From the NCBI RefSeq assembly GCF_030848805.1, contig NC_092366.1:20026181-20090180 (forward strand): a stretch of 64,000 nucleotides of DNA, read 5' to 3'. The notes under the pieces are model-generated. The model was not told the DNA's origin. It did no database searches and saw only the letters and a program-made list of their open reading frames with translations. Position 1 is the first letter of the stretch; every line of letters begins with the position of its first letter. This stretch comes from Temnothorax longispinosus. Its lineage: Eukaryota > Arthropoda > Insecta > Hymenoptera > Formicidae. Below, in pieces: positions 35,319-47,364 of the stretch. A program made the position numbers and the translations under genes.

Positions 35319-38300
35319 GTCCTGCCACGGAGAGGCACGCTTTATGAATACCGATATTTCCATTCTCCGCGCCCATCGTCGTCGTCGCGCTGCTCTGCTC
35401 CCGCAGCATCGAATTATTGACGTAAGGCGGCCTTTGGCACGCGCTCGAATAACAAACGCGATACCGAGAGATTCTTAAAGGAGCGGCGAATGTAAACGCG
35501 GAGAGAGCGTTCGATAATGGGCGCGAACTTGACGAGCGCACCCAATATCCGTCGAGATAAAATTTCGTATGAGATTTATTTGTGTATATTCTTGTACGCG
35601 AACCTCGAAGTTTTAACACCGTACGAGCGTAATTGGCGAATAATGAATTTGTAATCGTGGCGTTCTCCTTCCACGAAATTAGAATTCTGTTGAATTATTG
35701 CTCACTCATGTCCGTTTCTGCCGATAGGGATTAACTTTAATCTCGGTTTAACTTACTTTTTATCTCTCTCTTTTTCTGGTTTTTAAAACTAGAAAAGGAT
35801 AAAAAGTGAGAAGTAAGTTGAACCGAGATTAAAGTTAATCTGCATTGGTAGAAATTAGACTCACACAATTAGCTGAAGAGCAAGAACTTCTCTATATTTG
35901 CAATTTTAAACCGCGAATCTCCAAAAGTATACATCCTTCGTAATTTCCCCCTTTATCATAGTCTGTAAAACTGTGTATCTCTCCCGTACGCTTGTTATGG
36001 AACAATTATTTAAACAAGGAACATCATCGCGTGCAACAAATGCGCTTGTTATTGTTATGATACATGTGTGTGTGGGTGTGTATCGTTCGCTGATTAACAC
36101 ATTGAGTCTCGTTGCTGCATGTTTGCATCGCGATTAAGTCAACAATGGATGCTTACAACTAGCATTAAATGGCCCTTGTTTGATTTGCGTGAGACTCGAC
36201 AGCTCTGTAGAGGAAATGAAAATAATTTTATCTCGTTGTTTCTGCTAATATACATTAAGTTTAACATCATCTCATCAAGTATCGTATATATTTAATTGTA
36301 TCAGTTAAATTATATAGCTCACATCAGTTTAATGATAGCTGACCTTTCTATAAAACTTTGACAGATGATTTGAACTCTGCATAAATCTAAATCAGCAAAA
36401 ATAAAAAAAAAACGTTAAAAAATTGAAGTTATTTTTGCTGTCAGTACATTGATACGAGATTCTTACGCAAAAATATATTCTACCGATTAAAACTCACCTC
36501 TTCGCCGTAGATTTGATAACATAATTCTTTAATCGCGATTCGGTCAAGTTCAGTTTTAACAGACATGCATGTTATAAACAGCATTCGAGTCACAACACGA
36601 TGATAAGAGACGTATGTAATTAGACACGTTAATTACAATCTGATTTGCAACAAGCGTGCTCATAATCCAGTCATAAAATATGGCGAAGTCGCAAACGCGT
36701 TAGAGAATTATGAAAAAGAATTATTATTTAACAAAATATCTGGCAGCGAGCAAACTTAAATCGACGTTGAAAAAATTAGAGTCGATTCTTTCCGAACAAA
36801 AACATGGAAAATATAAAATGATTATACCCTTCACCTAATTTCGAGCGTCGTTTTAACATGATTTTAATTACCGTGTAAGGCTTACAATTAGTGACAAAAA
36901 GATACGTAATAAAAATCAAAAAGTCACGACAAACGACATTCGTTTTTCACCGTTTCGCAAAGAACCGAAAATAGATCCCATTTTTCCGGTAGATATATCG
37001 TATAATATCGTTAAAATTACGAACGCGATTACAGGATCATCTCTACGTCCCATCTTTTTCATTCTGCAAGAATCATCGCGTCGTAAAACGGCAGACGTTT
37101 GACGTGACAGCGCCGTGGCGCGTAATCTCTCGAATTCGTCGCTCTATCGCCACGTGAAATTTTATTTACAAACTTTCATCCTTGCGTTGGATTGGTATCG
37201 GATTGGCGAGCCTACATGTCCAGCCATATACACGCGTATCTAATGACGCGCGTGCCGCGTGCACATGCACTCGTACGCGGGGCTACTTGGCGAGCGGGCG
37301 CGAGCGGCGGCCGCAGCAGGTGAGGAAAATATGCACCTACTTTACGGTTGAGGCAGGTCGCGGTCTTTAAATCGCCGGAAACGTACGCGCGGCTAGAGGA
37401 GGAGAGGCGCGAGCGAGAGCCGGCCGCGTGTGTGTTCCTGGGCTAGTGGGCTAGCTCCCACCACTTCCACCCGGGCCGCTTGACATTGTACATTTTCGCC
37501 TGCCTTTCGAAAGCTTCTCGGAAAGGCACCGTGGCCGATAATCGCGATCAACGCGCCGTTACTCGACTGCGCACCTTAAAACAGGTTGCGCAGTTGGAAT
37601 GCATATCGGTCGCGTGTATCTGTATTATATGTTTTCTTTTTTTATCTCAGGTAAAAAAAGGAAGGAAAGATGCCGTGGTGTTGCTCCCCTCCTCCCCAAC
37701 TTATCGGGTGTCTTTTTAACCGGAGCTCTTTTTTGGGTCGAATACAAATATTGATTTTTTTCCCCCCGATAGAAATCTGTGCTAATATTTTAGTTCGCGA
37801 TAACGTTATGCATATCGGTAATTAATCCTAAATTGAATATTCGCTAACAGCGTGCAGTTGAACGAACATTCTGGCTATTCATTTTGCTTCTGTCGGCGTG
37901 TTTGTAATCGAAAAGAGGCAGCGAATATAAATCTAGGACATATAAATATACACCGTGCCCCAGAAATATCCGCGGCGGAAATACGTTCTCCGCGATTAAC
38001 GCTAATCTATCGTCTCGTTACGAACGTTACGCGCGATCGTGAATCGTAAGATCATAAACGGATGTAAGACGGGCAACTGTCGCGTACTTATTCACTCAAT
38101 AAGGATCTCGGCATCTTTTATCCGCGGCAATAAACCGCGACGCCTTCGGTCATCTTGCCCGCGAAAATTATTATTTCCATGTACATAAAATCCATAACGT
38201 TCTTGTGCCACACTCGCGTGTATCTTCTCCCGGAGATATACACGGACGACGGCCGTTCCATAACGGTTAAACGTTCGGCTCATAACCGGCGGGTTGCGTC

Positions 38301-41300
38301 GTTTGAAGGAACGAACCCACACGGTGGGAAAAATAACGTCGGCGGCTTCTTCTAACTTAACCGGGAGAGAGCACTTTGTTTTTTCTCCCGTAGAATGCTG
38401 TTTAAATCCTATGAGTCAGCTAATTTCACGGCTCGTTAAGTTGCGAGCGACCCAGCCCGTACCATAACTCGGCCGGTGTTGATTATGTCCTTTGCAATAC
38501 CCTACGGAAGGAATTCACAAGCATTGTGCAGTCATTTATAATTGTACAGAGGAAGTAGCGTCGGTATACGGACCGCGTGCATCTCCGATCGGTCTCACTT
38601 TTATCGAAAGTTTGCGCCATGGAAACTTCATCCCGGAAACGATAGAAATAATCCAATTTACACCAGAAATAATCTGAATTCAAGATCGCTATTTCACGAC
38701 GCGTATATGTTTCTTAAAAGCCTGCTATTAAAGTTATCCTAATTATAATAATTAATTATTTGATTTTTATAGCCTTATAAAACGGTAATTAGAGGCAATT
38801 AATCTGTTGAACTGAGATAACCAGGTTAATCGCTTCCATAATTATCGTTTTACAAGAAAATAAAAAATCGAACCATTTAATTAGAGTTGTCGGTGACATT
38901 GGCCTAACACCAAGACGTGTGTCAAGCGCGAACCACGATTATCCACGCCTATGCGATGACCGAAGGTCAAAGATGCGTGCAGCTGTACCGAGCGCAGCGG
39001 CCCCGAGAGCCCATCTCTTACGCCGCGCGCCCCGCCCTTTCCTTCCTCGCCCTTCTCTCTTCGATAACCTGGGATGAACCAGGCCGGCGGAAATCTCAGC
39101 GTGTAGTTTTCTTAAATTCCCGATGATACACGGGGTGCTCGAAAATCACGCACTTTCTCCGATTTTGGAATCTTTGATAACGGAGTGATTTTTTTTCTTT
39201 TCGTACAATTACGAGAGCTATTAAAGTTAATCTTGAAACTTGAAACAAACAAACTAAAAAAAGAAATATTCGCACGGAGCGAAATTGACGAATATACATA
39301 CCGCTTTATAATTATAAATTATAAATAGTAATAGTTATAACTTTATAGTAATTGTTATAATTATTATACAAAAGATTTTAACGATATTCTATGAGATGAA
39401 AATCCTCCGCAGCGTCGGAGATCTGCAGAACTGCTCTTCTTGCCGCATTTATTCGTTCTCTTGTTACATTCCGGACTTGCACGAGAGATCTAAGAGCTGC
39501 TACATCTCCGCAAGACGCGTCCTATGCTTTAGTCAGGCGACGCCGGTGGTGGGAAACCCGGGTGACAGACGGGTGCGAAACACGTGTGAACACGCCGAGA
39601 GGATTAACGGGCGGATGCTGCACTTAATAATTTGCCAATTGTTTCTACATCGTAACGCGGTATTAGCCGGTATAAACGTTTATTCGCGCGCTCAGATGGA
39701 AAATTATTTTCTTCTTACGCGCCGCGATTGCACGAAATCGTTCTATAGCGCCTCCACAGCCTCTTTTCCATTTCTCCCCTCTCGTCGATGCTTTTGTATC
39801 TGTTTAAAGTGCCTTTCTAAATTACTCTCCCCTAACAAATGGGATTTCGATGCCTTGGGAGGTTTGTGCCGCGCCGAGACACGGTGAACAAACCGATCCC
39901 GTAAAGATATATACGCTTGACGTAATCGGATGTTCTCGGCGCGCTGGCTATCGAGGACGCAAAATCCTCCGTTTATCCCGCGCGCGCGCGCGCGCTGTTC
40001 AACGACCTAATATCTCTAAATCCATTCCTCAAATATACTCGCTGGCCGGTCGCCGGGATATCGAAAGCCGGGAACGCGGAAGCGAAAGGAATTCGCGCGC
40101 GCGATTTCATTGATTAGCTCCTTGCTTAGCGGAGTCGGAGAAAAAGCGGACAAAAGCAGCCGCATTCCTCGAACGACAGTAACACACATTTTAACGCCGT
40201 CCTCGGCCTTTCCGCGACGAAAGTCTGAAAACGTTTCGCTTTTCTCCTCGCACAATGACCGTTCGACGAACAGCTTCGTCAACGCGAGAGAAAACGCGCT
40301 TCACCTCCTCGATGCATTGTCTACGCTTGGAAACGAAGGAACGAGAAGTCTCTCGACGCTGTGTCCTCGAGAGAAATGCCGATCCCTTATGCCTAACTCG
40401 AACCCTCGAGAATTGCTTGCCTCTTTAATTTGTGAATCTTTTATAAAATAGGTTTTACCGAGAGTTTATCCGAGATACCTGGCGACGCAAGGTTACACAT
40501 TCTTCTCTCGGTAAGATAAATTTAAATACGAAACTGGGATGATGAAAAGACCGTTCGTTCGGAGATAAAAGAAGGTCTCGTCCGGATATAGGACAGGCCC
40601 CCTGTTATCTCCACAGGTCACGGAGAAACGGTGTCGCTCCAGTTACGAGATATATCGATGCCGAAACAGAATCGAAGAAACGCGCGAGGAAACGATAAAA
40701 GTATTTTTCTTCGCAAAACGACGTTGGATCCGTTAGGATGCGCGATAACCGTTAGCACGTCCGAAATTGGCCGGCCTGGCCAATTGATCTCGACCATTCC
40801 ACCCGTTATTTGTAGCTATCTAATGATTAGTTCAATAGGAACTTCCTCCGTATTACCTGCGACCTCTTTTCTTCCAATTCTACCATTTTGCGATCGGAAC
40901 GGTTATTCATTGGGAAAATACGGCGAACGATATCTCATGGTACGGATATTACGGCAAGACAGCTGCCACTTCTCGGCAGGCAGTTATGGTTTACGGCTAA
41001 ATTGATCGAAGAAATAATTAACTGACGCGCGGAGAATTATGTTCTTGGATGCTGAAAACGTTTAAAAGGAATTGTGCGTGTAGAAAAACAGTTAATTAAT
41101 ATATTTTCAATCGTAAATATTAGGAGTCAAACAAAAATATAAAGTTTTTAATACCGAGACGACAGATATAGTTTTTAAACGAGCAATTAAAAATTAAAAG
41201 GCAAATTGAGCTTCAGAACGGAAGAGAGATAACAAAACTGGGCTGCAAATAATAAACAAAACTGTGCTGCACAATAATAAACCAGAGATACGAAGCGCTT

Positions 41301-44300
41301 CGCGTCAAATCGATGATATCGCACGGAAAATAACGGAATTTTAAAGAAATATATCTAATTGGCTTTCCCCGAAGGGGAGACACGCAACAACTAATTACAC
41401 TGCCATGTAATTATCTTCGTTCTCATTACATTGAAATGAGTAATAGCTTCTAATATCAGCACAAACTCTATACGCTATTTATAGCGGGCGATAAATAATA
41501 AATGTGCAACTGATACGATACGCCTTAAAGTCGGAAGTATCAATGATAAAAAGCTATTGCTATTAACTACACTTTAACGTTGAACGAATCCTTTGTTCAG
41601 ATTAGATATGACGGGTATATCTCGAAATAAAACATGTATTGATGGGAATTGCTAAGTTTTTCTCCTTGGAAATCGATCTCTAATGTAACTTGATATTACC
41701 ATCGATAGAGTTAGATTAGATTAGGGACATTTCTTTAAAGCTCGCTCGAAAAAATTCGTCGAGAAAAACTCGCGAGAGAAGCGTTCCTCGGTTTAGCTCG
41801 GCCACACGAACGGCAACTCCTCGCCGCCGCTCCCTTCCGAAGGAATGACGTTATGTTCAACAGATGTCGGGGTAACGACTCGAAAGGGTAGGCAACCAGC
41901 GACGATGTATAGAAGACAAATGTGTCACGAGGGTCGATAACCACAGGCTAGAGATCACCGGCGCGGAATTCTGCGCGGAGTTGTAACTACGGAAAATTTA
42001 TGCTCGATGTACTTACAATACGAACAGTTATACGCAGATTCTCCGCTGCCGTTCAGAGTTTCTTTTTTCCCCTTAGCGCTAAGTATTTCAGTACAGCGGA
42101 ATATTTATTTAATTTACGAGATGACGGGGGAAATTTTCCTGATATTTTAATCTCGCCGCGTTCCAGTATAGATACGCTCTAATAAAGCTTTAATTTGAGG
42201 ATTAATCGCAAGAGGATATTTACAGTTGGAAGATAATTGTAAAAAACGACAGTCATAATTTTCCGTCGAGGAAAACTGCGCGGATCGCTCCAGGAATCTG
42301 CGGTCGAAAGGAAACGCGGGATATATTCGCGATATCCTCCGCGTATCACGAATGGATATTATACTTCTAGCCTGCTTGCGCTCATTATCGCGCGAAGAGA
42401 AAATTCGCGTCGAGTCGCCGCTGGTTTCGTACACTCTGCAGGCCTGGTTTTCTATACCGCGCGGTCTTCAATGTGAGACACGTGAAGTTTCGAATCCACG
42501 TCGGCCGGAATCTCGCGGCTGGGTGATACGTCCCGTATGTGTTACACAGCCATGGGCCGCGGTAATGAAAATGTGAGAAGCCCGTTAACCCGCCGCTTCG
42601 CCGGCTCCTATAAGCTAACGATCACACAGCAGCCGACAATGAGGATACAAAAGCGCGCCTGACGAGCGAATTCTCAATTGGCCATTATGCCGATCATTAG
42701 CGATGATTTTCGCTCACAATGTCGTCCTAATGAACCGCGATAATTAGCCGTGCCGTGTGGGGCGCTATCGCGCTGCCGCTGGGAAGAATTGCGCGAACTT
42801 TCGCGCGAGAAAGCGTCTCGCCAAACTTATGACGAGAGCGACGTGCGAACAATTGATTTCCGCGACGATCGATTCGCGATATTCCCGCGAGTCCCCCCTT
42901 CGATCTTCGAGTCCGCGAAACGACGATTTACAGCGGGAAAGAAACTGATTGTGGTCTACCCCCGACGACTTTTCGGCGTGCCGATTGTCGCCGCGCGTTT
43001 CTCGGGAACCGAAACAAGCGCCGTGGCCGTAACGATTCCGGCGGAATATTAGACGGAACTTTCGTCCGAGATCGCGTTTTTCTACCTCGTCTCTCGGAGA
43101 AGCGAGAGATGCCCCGCTTTCTATATCAATAAAATCGCGCAGCGGAAAGAAACGGCCGATCGCCTTACCGTGTATTATACTCGCGAGCAACGGATATAAC
43201 GAGAATAGACGTTACTCCGGAATTGCCGCGTCAAATTCCCGCAAATTAACCGATCTTCTCCTCCCGATTGAAGGTGAGAATCTATCTCGCGTAATGTTAT
43301 TTGTCAATTTTTTTGTAATTTAATGTCAGGGTGCTAAGGACGTTCTCTCGTCCTTATACTAGAGAAAATAGATTTTCTTAGGATTTTCTTGAAACTGTGA
43401 ATATACGTTAATTTAGGTGTGCTTTATACGTGGTATAAATTTCAGTACCTCTTCCGGTATAAAAAATCAAGATACTGAGCCTCAAAGTTTCAACTTTTAC
43501 TAATGAAAAGGTTTTCCAGGCCAAACGGTAAGAGATACGAGGTTGGCCAAGAGGACCAACGTTGTTCCTCTCGTCGAGTTTTATAAGGAAAAAATGCCAA
43601 AACTAAAAAAAATTAAATTTAAATTTTTTTTTTGGAAACTTTGAGGCTCAGTATCTTTATTTTTTATACCGGAAGAGGTACTGAAATTTATACCACGCAT
43701 AAAACACACCTAAATTAACGTATATTCACAGTTTCAAGAAAATCCTAAAAAAATCGATTTTCTCTAGTATAAGGACGAGAGAACGTCCTTAAAGGATGAA
43801 ATTTAAAGCAATACCTTGAGTTAAATAACATGCTAGGCCTGTTGCCCATGCAGACAGCACGTATGTCTAAAAGACGTCGTAAAGACATATTTTAGACATA
43901 TTTACGACATCTTTTAGACATGCGTGCTTTTGAACTAATGCGATAAGTTAGAACAAAAAAAAATATATTTGTTTCATTCTAACTTACTGCACTGATTCTG
44001 AGTTGCAGCGAAAACGAACAGGCCTGCTATGAATTTAACAGTGTTCGGGGAGCAAAAACGCACGCCTCGCGATCGAAGGCATCACGAGGTTCTTTCAAGC
44101 GTGGATGAAACTTGATATCGCAAGAAGCATAACAAGTGAATATTTGCGCAAGTGGCCGAGATGTTAATGTTACGTTAATATTTTGCATCTTTCCGATCTT
44201 TTTGGACCAGAAACATGGACGATGCGAAGGTATCGTCATTTCCATTCGTACATTTTCATCATATTTCGTCCTACAAATTAGCTTCGATCGTAACAAGTCA

Positions 44301-46017
44301 CAATTTGCACAAAGTATTGTGTAATACTTTCGTCAGGAGGGTCATCGTTACAACTTTAAAAATGTCTAATTACAATTCTCCGGGAGACGATCAGTTTGTC
44401 CGAAGCGAATTCTCCACTTTTCACTGGGTCTACGCCTAGGTCGAGGGCACCGCTCCGAAAGTTGACAGCGGCCGCCATTTTGAAGCGGTCCGCGCGAAGG
44501 CCGTCTTTATGCGTGCATTTTTATCGTGCGTCGCAGCGGGATAATTACGCTCGCGACGTCGCGATGCGCGCTCGGGCGCGTACGGCGAGATTACCCCGAC
44601 CGGAAGAACGTACGACAATCCAAAGAGAATGAAATCGTTCGAAGAGAGAGCCGGCTAAATATAAAAAATCGCGACAAGCTCCTTTTCTCCACGACAGACA
44701 CCGTCGTCCGTGTAAATTTACTCGCGCGTGCCGAGCGCGTTGCGCTTCTCCAGTTGGATTCACGCCCGAATTAAAACTCGGGGACAATCGCGAGAGATAT
44801 ATATAATTGGCGAACACACGCGCGGATGTGTAAACAGGCGGTCCTTCGGCGGTCAATCGCGCGTCGCGTCTCGGCGCTTCCTTCATCCGCACTCCGATTT
44901 ATTATTTCCCTCCCGAGCGCGAAATGCCGCCGCGCGCGCGTTCGTTGCGTCTCGGGGGCACCAGACGACAAGTAAATCACCCCCCGCAGCCGCGTCGACG
45001 CGTTCCGGAGCCCGGATTCCGACCGGCCGACATTACCAGCCGCGCGCGCGGATTAAATCGCGACGCCATGTCGGCCGATCGCCGACACGGGTCGAGGACG
45101 GGGGGGGGAGGGGAATTTAAATCGCTCTCTCGATTGTCCGGCGGGACCGGGCGCGAGGGCGATTCTACTCGCTGAACTCCCTCTAATCGTGGGACTGGAG
45201 ACGAAACGCGCTTATATCTATACGATCTCGACTGATTATAATTTCTGCCGGCTTGCGAATCCGGCGGACTTAACCGATATTTCTGCTTCGTTTCTCCTTT
45301 CTCCAAAAAGATAGCGCAATCTCGTCACGGTGTTACATCATTTACATCTCGAAAACGCCTCGAGGGGTACGATCGACCGCGCGCGCCGGAGTTCCGCCGT
45401 GTAAGAGAAAGAAACGACAGTGCAGCATGGGATAAAGGCAATCGATCCTCCCTCGCACCGGGAGTGCACGCAGGCCGGCGACCGGCAGGCGGGCAAACGA
45501 ACGCACGCACGCACGCGAGAGAGAAGACGCGAGGGGACCGATTTGGAGTCCGCCGTCGTCGGAGTTGAGTCTCAGGGTGAGAGAGGGAGAGAGGGCGGGA
45601 GGGTTTTGGGAGGGTGGGAGGAAAGATGCTCGCGTAAAAAAAAAAAGAGGCACTCACCTCGTACTTGACGCCGTTCAACCGCAACCACGTCTCCACCTTG
45701 AGACCGTACGGGGATAAGGACGGGAGCAGCGGCGTCCGCGGGAACTGATACAGATAAACAACGTCCTTCTCGTAGTCGGGGTGGTGCACGGTGTTGGCCT
45801 TCGCCGGCGCCGCGGCCGCGCCGCCGGCCGCGGCCGCGGCGGCGGCGTCGTCGTCCTTCTTGCCGGCGGCCGCCTCGTCCTTCTTCGCCGCCGCGTCCTT
45901 CTCCTCCTGCTTGTTGTCCGGCGGCGCGTCGTCCTTAAGCGCCTCCTTCATCTCCTTCACATCCTTGATCTCCTTGCCCTCGGGCCCGTTGTTCTCCGTC
46001 TCGGTTGCCATCGTCAT
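19449..46017 (-). CDS. fax: Failed axon connections (Fax), GST-fold protein
   Basis: Orthologue of Drosophila Fax, a GST/metaxin-like protein needed with Abl for axon guidance; vertebrate relatives are FAXC. Minus-strand coding exons: 46017-45658, 21569-21231, 20406-20269, 19805-19449. All introns are phase 0 with GT-AG borders, giving about 397 residues. The N-terminal 80 residues are acidic, Lys- and Ala-rich (a run of seven alanines). A thioredoxin-like GST-N domain follows: VVYLYQFPRTPLLPSLSPYG, LRLNGVKYE, GQLPFVELNGEEIADS. The GST-C domain contains NHLVWVVACWRT, GMGVHSPEEV, LADKPFFFGDEPTT and ENCPNLVGHCSRVK. The C-terminal ~60 residues are almost only Lys, Glu, Asp and Ser and probably disordered. 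Start is the first ATG; a second lies two codons on (MTMATETENN). Intron 1 is about 24 kb. No catalytic GST activity should be assumed. Confidence 0.95.
23275..23311. repeat. Perfect 13-bp stem hairpin
   Basis: AAATTTCAGCCGC at 23275-23287 is followed, after 11 bases, by its exact reverse complement at 23299-23311. It is in fax intron 1. Confidence 0.6.
24150..24840. repeat. Tandem repeat array, about 171-bp unit, four copies
   Basis: The phrase TATCGTAT recurs at 24181, 24352, 24523 and 24692, giving periods of 171, 171 and 169. Copies two and three are almost identical; the first and last are diverged or truncated. Each unit contains a palindromic GGGGGTATCCCCGC segment and GCAATATCT. Since 171 is divisible by three, a 202-codon plus-strand frame (24234-24842) stays open through the array with a 57-residue period. 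The array is in fax intron 1. Confidence 0.9.
25475..25508. repeat. (TC)n microsatellite
   Basis: Mostly uninterrupted TC dinucleotides in a CpG-rich part of fax intron 1. Confidence 0.85.
27190..27252. repeat. Imperfect 23-bp hairpin in fax intron 1
   Basis: 27190-27212 pairs with 27230-27252 at 20 of 23 positions around a 17-base GC-rich loop. Some further pairing continues outward. Confidence 0.5.
35286..35317. repeat. (GTC)n microsatellite
   Basis: About ten GTC/TCG trinucleotide units, in fax intron 1. Confidence 0.85.
35714..35855. mobile_element. Fold-back MITE-like element
   Basis: The arm at 35729-35764 returns inverted at 35798-35840 with one small insertion; the core shared word is TTAACTTTAATCTCGGTT. 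The pairing continues outward more weakly (TTTCTGCC against GGTAGAAA). The spacer is about 33 bp. It encodes no protein. No clear target duplication was found, so the superfamily is unassigned. It lies in fax intron 1. Confidence 0.65.
43337..43789. mobile_element. Long fold-back MITE flanked by TA
   Basis: A 453-bp element with arms of about 155 bp (43337-43491 and 43635-43789) that are near-exact reverse complements, separated by about 143 bp. It begins AGGACGTTCTCTCGTCCT, itself an inner palindrome, and ends with the reverse complement. TA lies on each side (43335-43336 and 43790-43791), as in Tc1/mariner-type insertions. No transposase frame is present. It lies in fax intron 1. Confidence 0.75.
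43835..44025. mobile_element. Short inverted-repeat element with strong internal hairpin
   Basis: AGGCCTGTT at 43835-43843 is matched by AACAGGCCT at 44017-44025. Inside lies a 28-bp stem, 43856-43883 with 43901-43928, with one G-T and one C-A mismatch and a 17-base loop. A second stem (TAAGTTAGAA with TTCTAACTTA) follows. It may be a MITE adjoining the previous one. Target duplications were not clear. Confidence 0.45.
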
Positions 46018-47327
46018 CCTCGCTTAAACGCTGCTAGCGCGTCTCTCTGTCTCTCGACTTCTCGACTCCGCTTTATCTCTCTCTCTTTCTCTCTCTCACA
46101 CACACGTCGGTCCCCTTTTAGCGGTCCGCCTCGGGGCTAGTCGCAGGGGTCCGCTCCTGCACCTCCAAGATCTCCGTCGGTGATGCCCGGCCTTCGCTAA
46201 TACGATCGCGCGTTGCACTCCGGTCTCTCTCTCGAGCCTATCTCGACGGTAGCGCGCACCACACAAACCGTACGCCAAGCACTCGTCGCCTCTTTCTGCT
46301 CGCCGGCCGGTTCCTTTCCTTCTCGCCGCCGCTCTCGGGGTCCGCTTACTCCGCACTCCGCTCCCCTTCCGTCGCGCCCTCCCCTCGCCGTGCGCGCGAC
46401 GGCCGCGCGCATGCGCAAGCGCCACACCCCGCCGTGGCCGACATATTTAATTGGTCGGCCACCCCTGCCCGTACGCGCGCGAGAGAGACAGGACGAGGGG
46501 AGAGAAAGAGCGCGCGTGCGTCTTCCCTTCCCCCCCCCTCTTCCGTCTTGCCGGAGTACTCCAGGAAAGTCGTGGCAACGCCGCCGCCGCCGCCGCCGTC
46601 GCCGCTGCAGCGGTTAGCGATGGCTTCGAACAGGGCCGAAAGGGCATCGATACCTTCCGCTCGAAAGGGACGGCGCGGCGGCGCGCACTGCGCAGGACAA
46701 CTGTTTCCAAAGCAAAGGGACTCCCTGGCGGGCAAAGGCGAAAAAAAGACCTGTGCCTGACAAAAAAAAATAGTTGCCGAGACAAAATGACGGGTACCGA
46801 CGAATTTTAACCACCGTGCCTCTTTTTTTGCTTCAAAGATTTGAATTCCATTGTATAACGTTTGAAGGATCGTTTTTTGAACAAACGTCGCGTCTTTCTT
46901 GCCTCTGTTGCCTGAAATAGCATAAAAAAACGGAGCGTAAACAAGAAAGAAAGAGAAAGGAAGTATGTGCCGTACCTTTGTTCGGCTATCTCAGCTAACT
47001 TCACGGCAAACATATATCGAATTTCCCCGTTTTACGCGCGCATTGAACGTATAAAGAGTCGGCCGCGACTCGGCCCCCTCCGGGTTCCTAATCACGCTCC
47101 TGGGGTCCATCGTCCTATCGACCGGGCACGGAGGATCGTTCCCGAGGCGGAGAGCCGAAAATCGGATCGGTCCCATCGCTCGCGCACACGTCCCGGGCCG
47201 CGCCGATGCAACGCGTGCGCGTTGCACAGCGCTGCGCGCCGCGCCGCGCCGCACGCGCGGAAACGCGGCAACGCCGCGCGTGGCGAGCGGCGCAACAGCG
47301 AACCCCTTTTCACGGGTTACTTTTTTC

Positions 47328-47332
<5 letters not shown>

Positions 47333-47362
<30 letters not shown>
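47333..47362. repeat. (CT)n microsatellite
   Basis: Uninterrupted CT dinucleotides upstream of fax. Confidence 0.85.

Positions 47363-47364
<2 letters not shown>

Larger units (their letters stand above)
21570..45657 (-). other. First intron of fax, about 24 kb
   Basis: The donor GTGAGTG (minus strand, 45657-45651) and the acceptor CCAG just before 21569 define it. No nested gene was recognised on either strand. Long overlapping frames in its CpG-rich blocks (about 22.8-23.5, 25.0-25.8, 26.4-27.1, 28.8-29.7, 30.3-30.9, 44.4-45.2 kb) are rich in Arg, Ala and Ser on both strands and look compositional. It contains the tandem array, fold-back elements, hairpins and microsatellites listed separately. 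Such a large first intron could carry enhancers or alternative first exons, but none is demonstrable here. Confidence 0.7.

Noticed and set aside
45781..46140. 119-codon plus-strand frame opposite fax exon 1
   Set aside because: It is the antisense shadow of the repetitive N-terminus of Fax (Lys, Glu, Ala codons), giving a Leu/Arg/Val-rich nonsense product.
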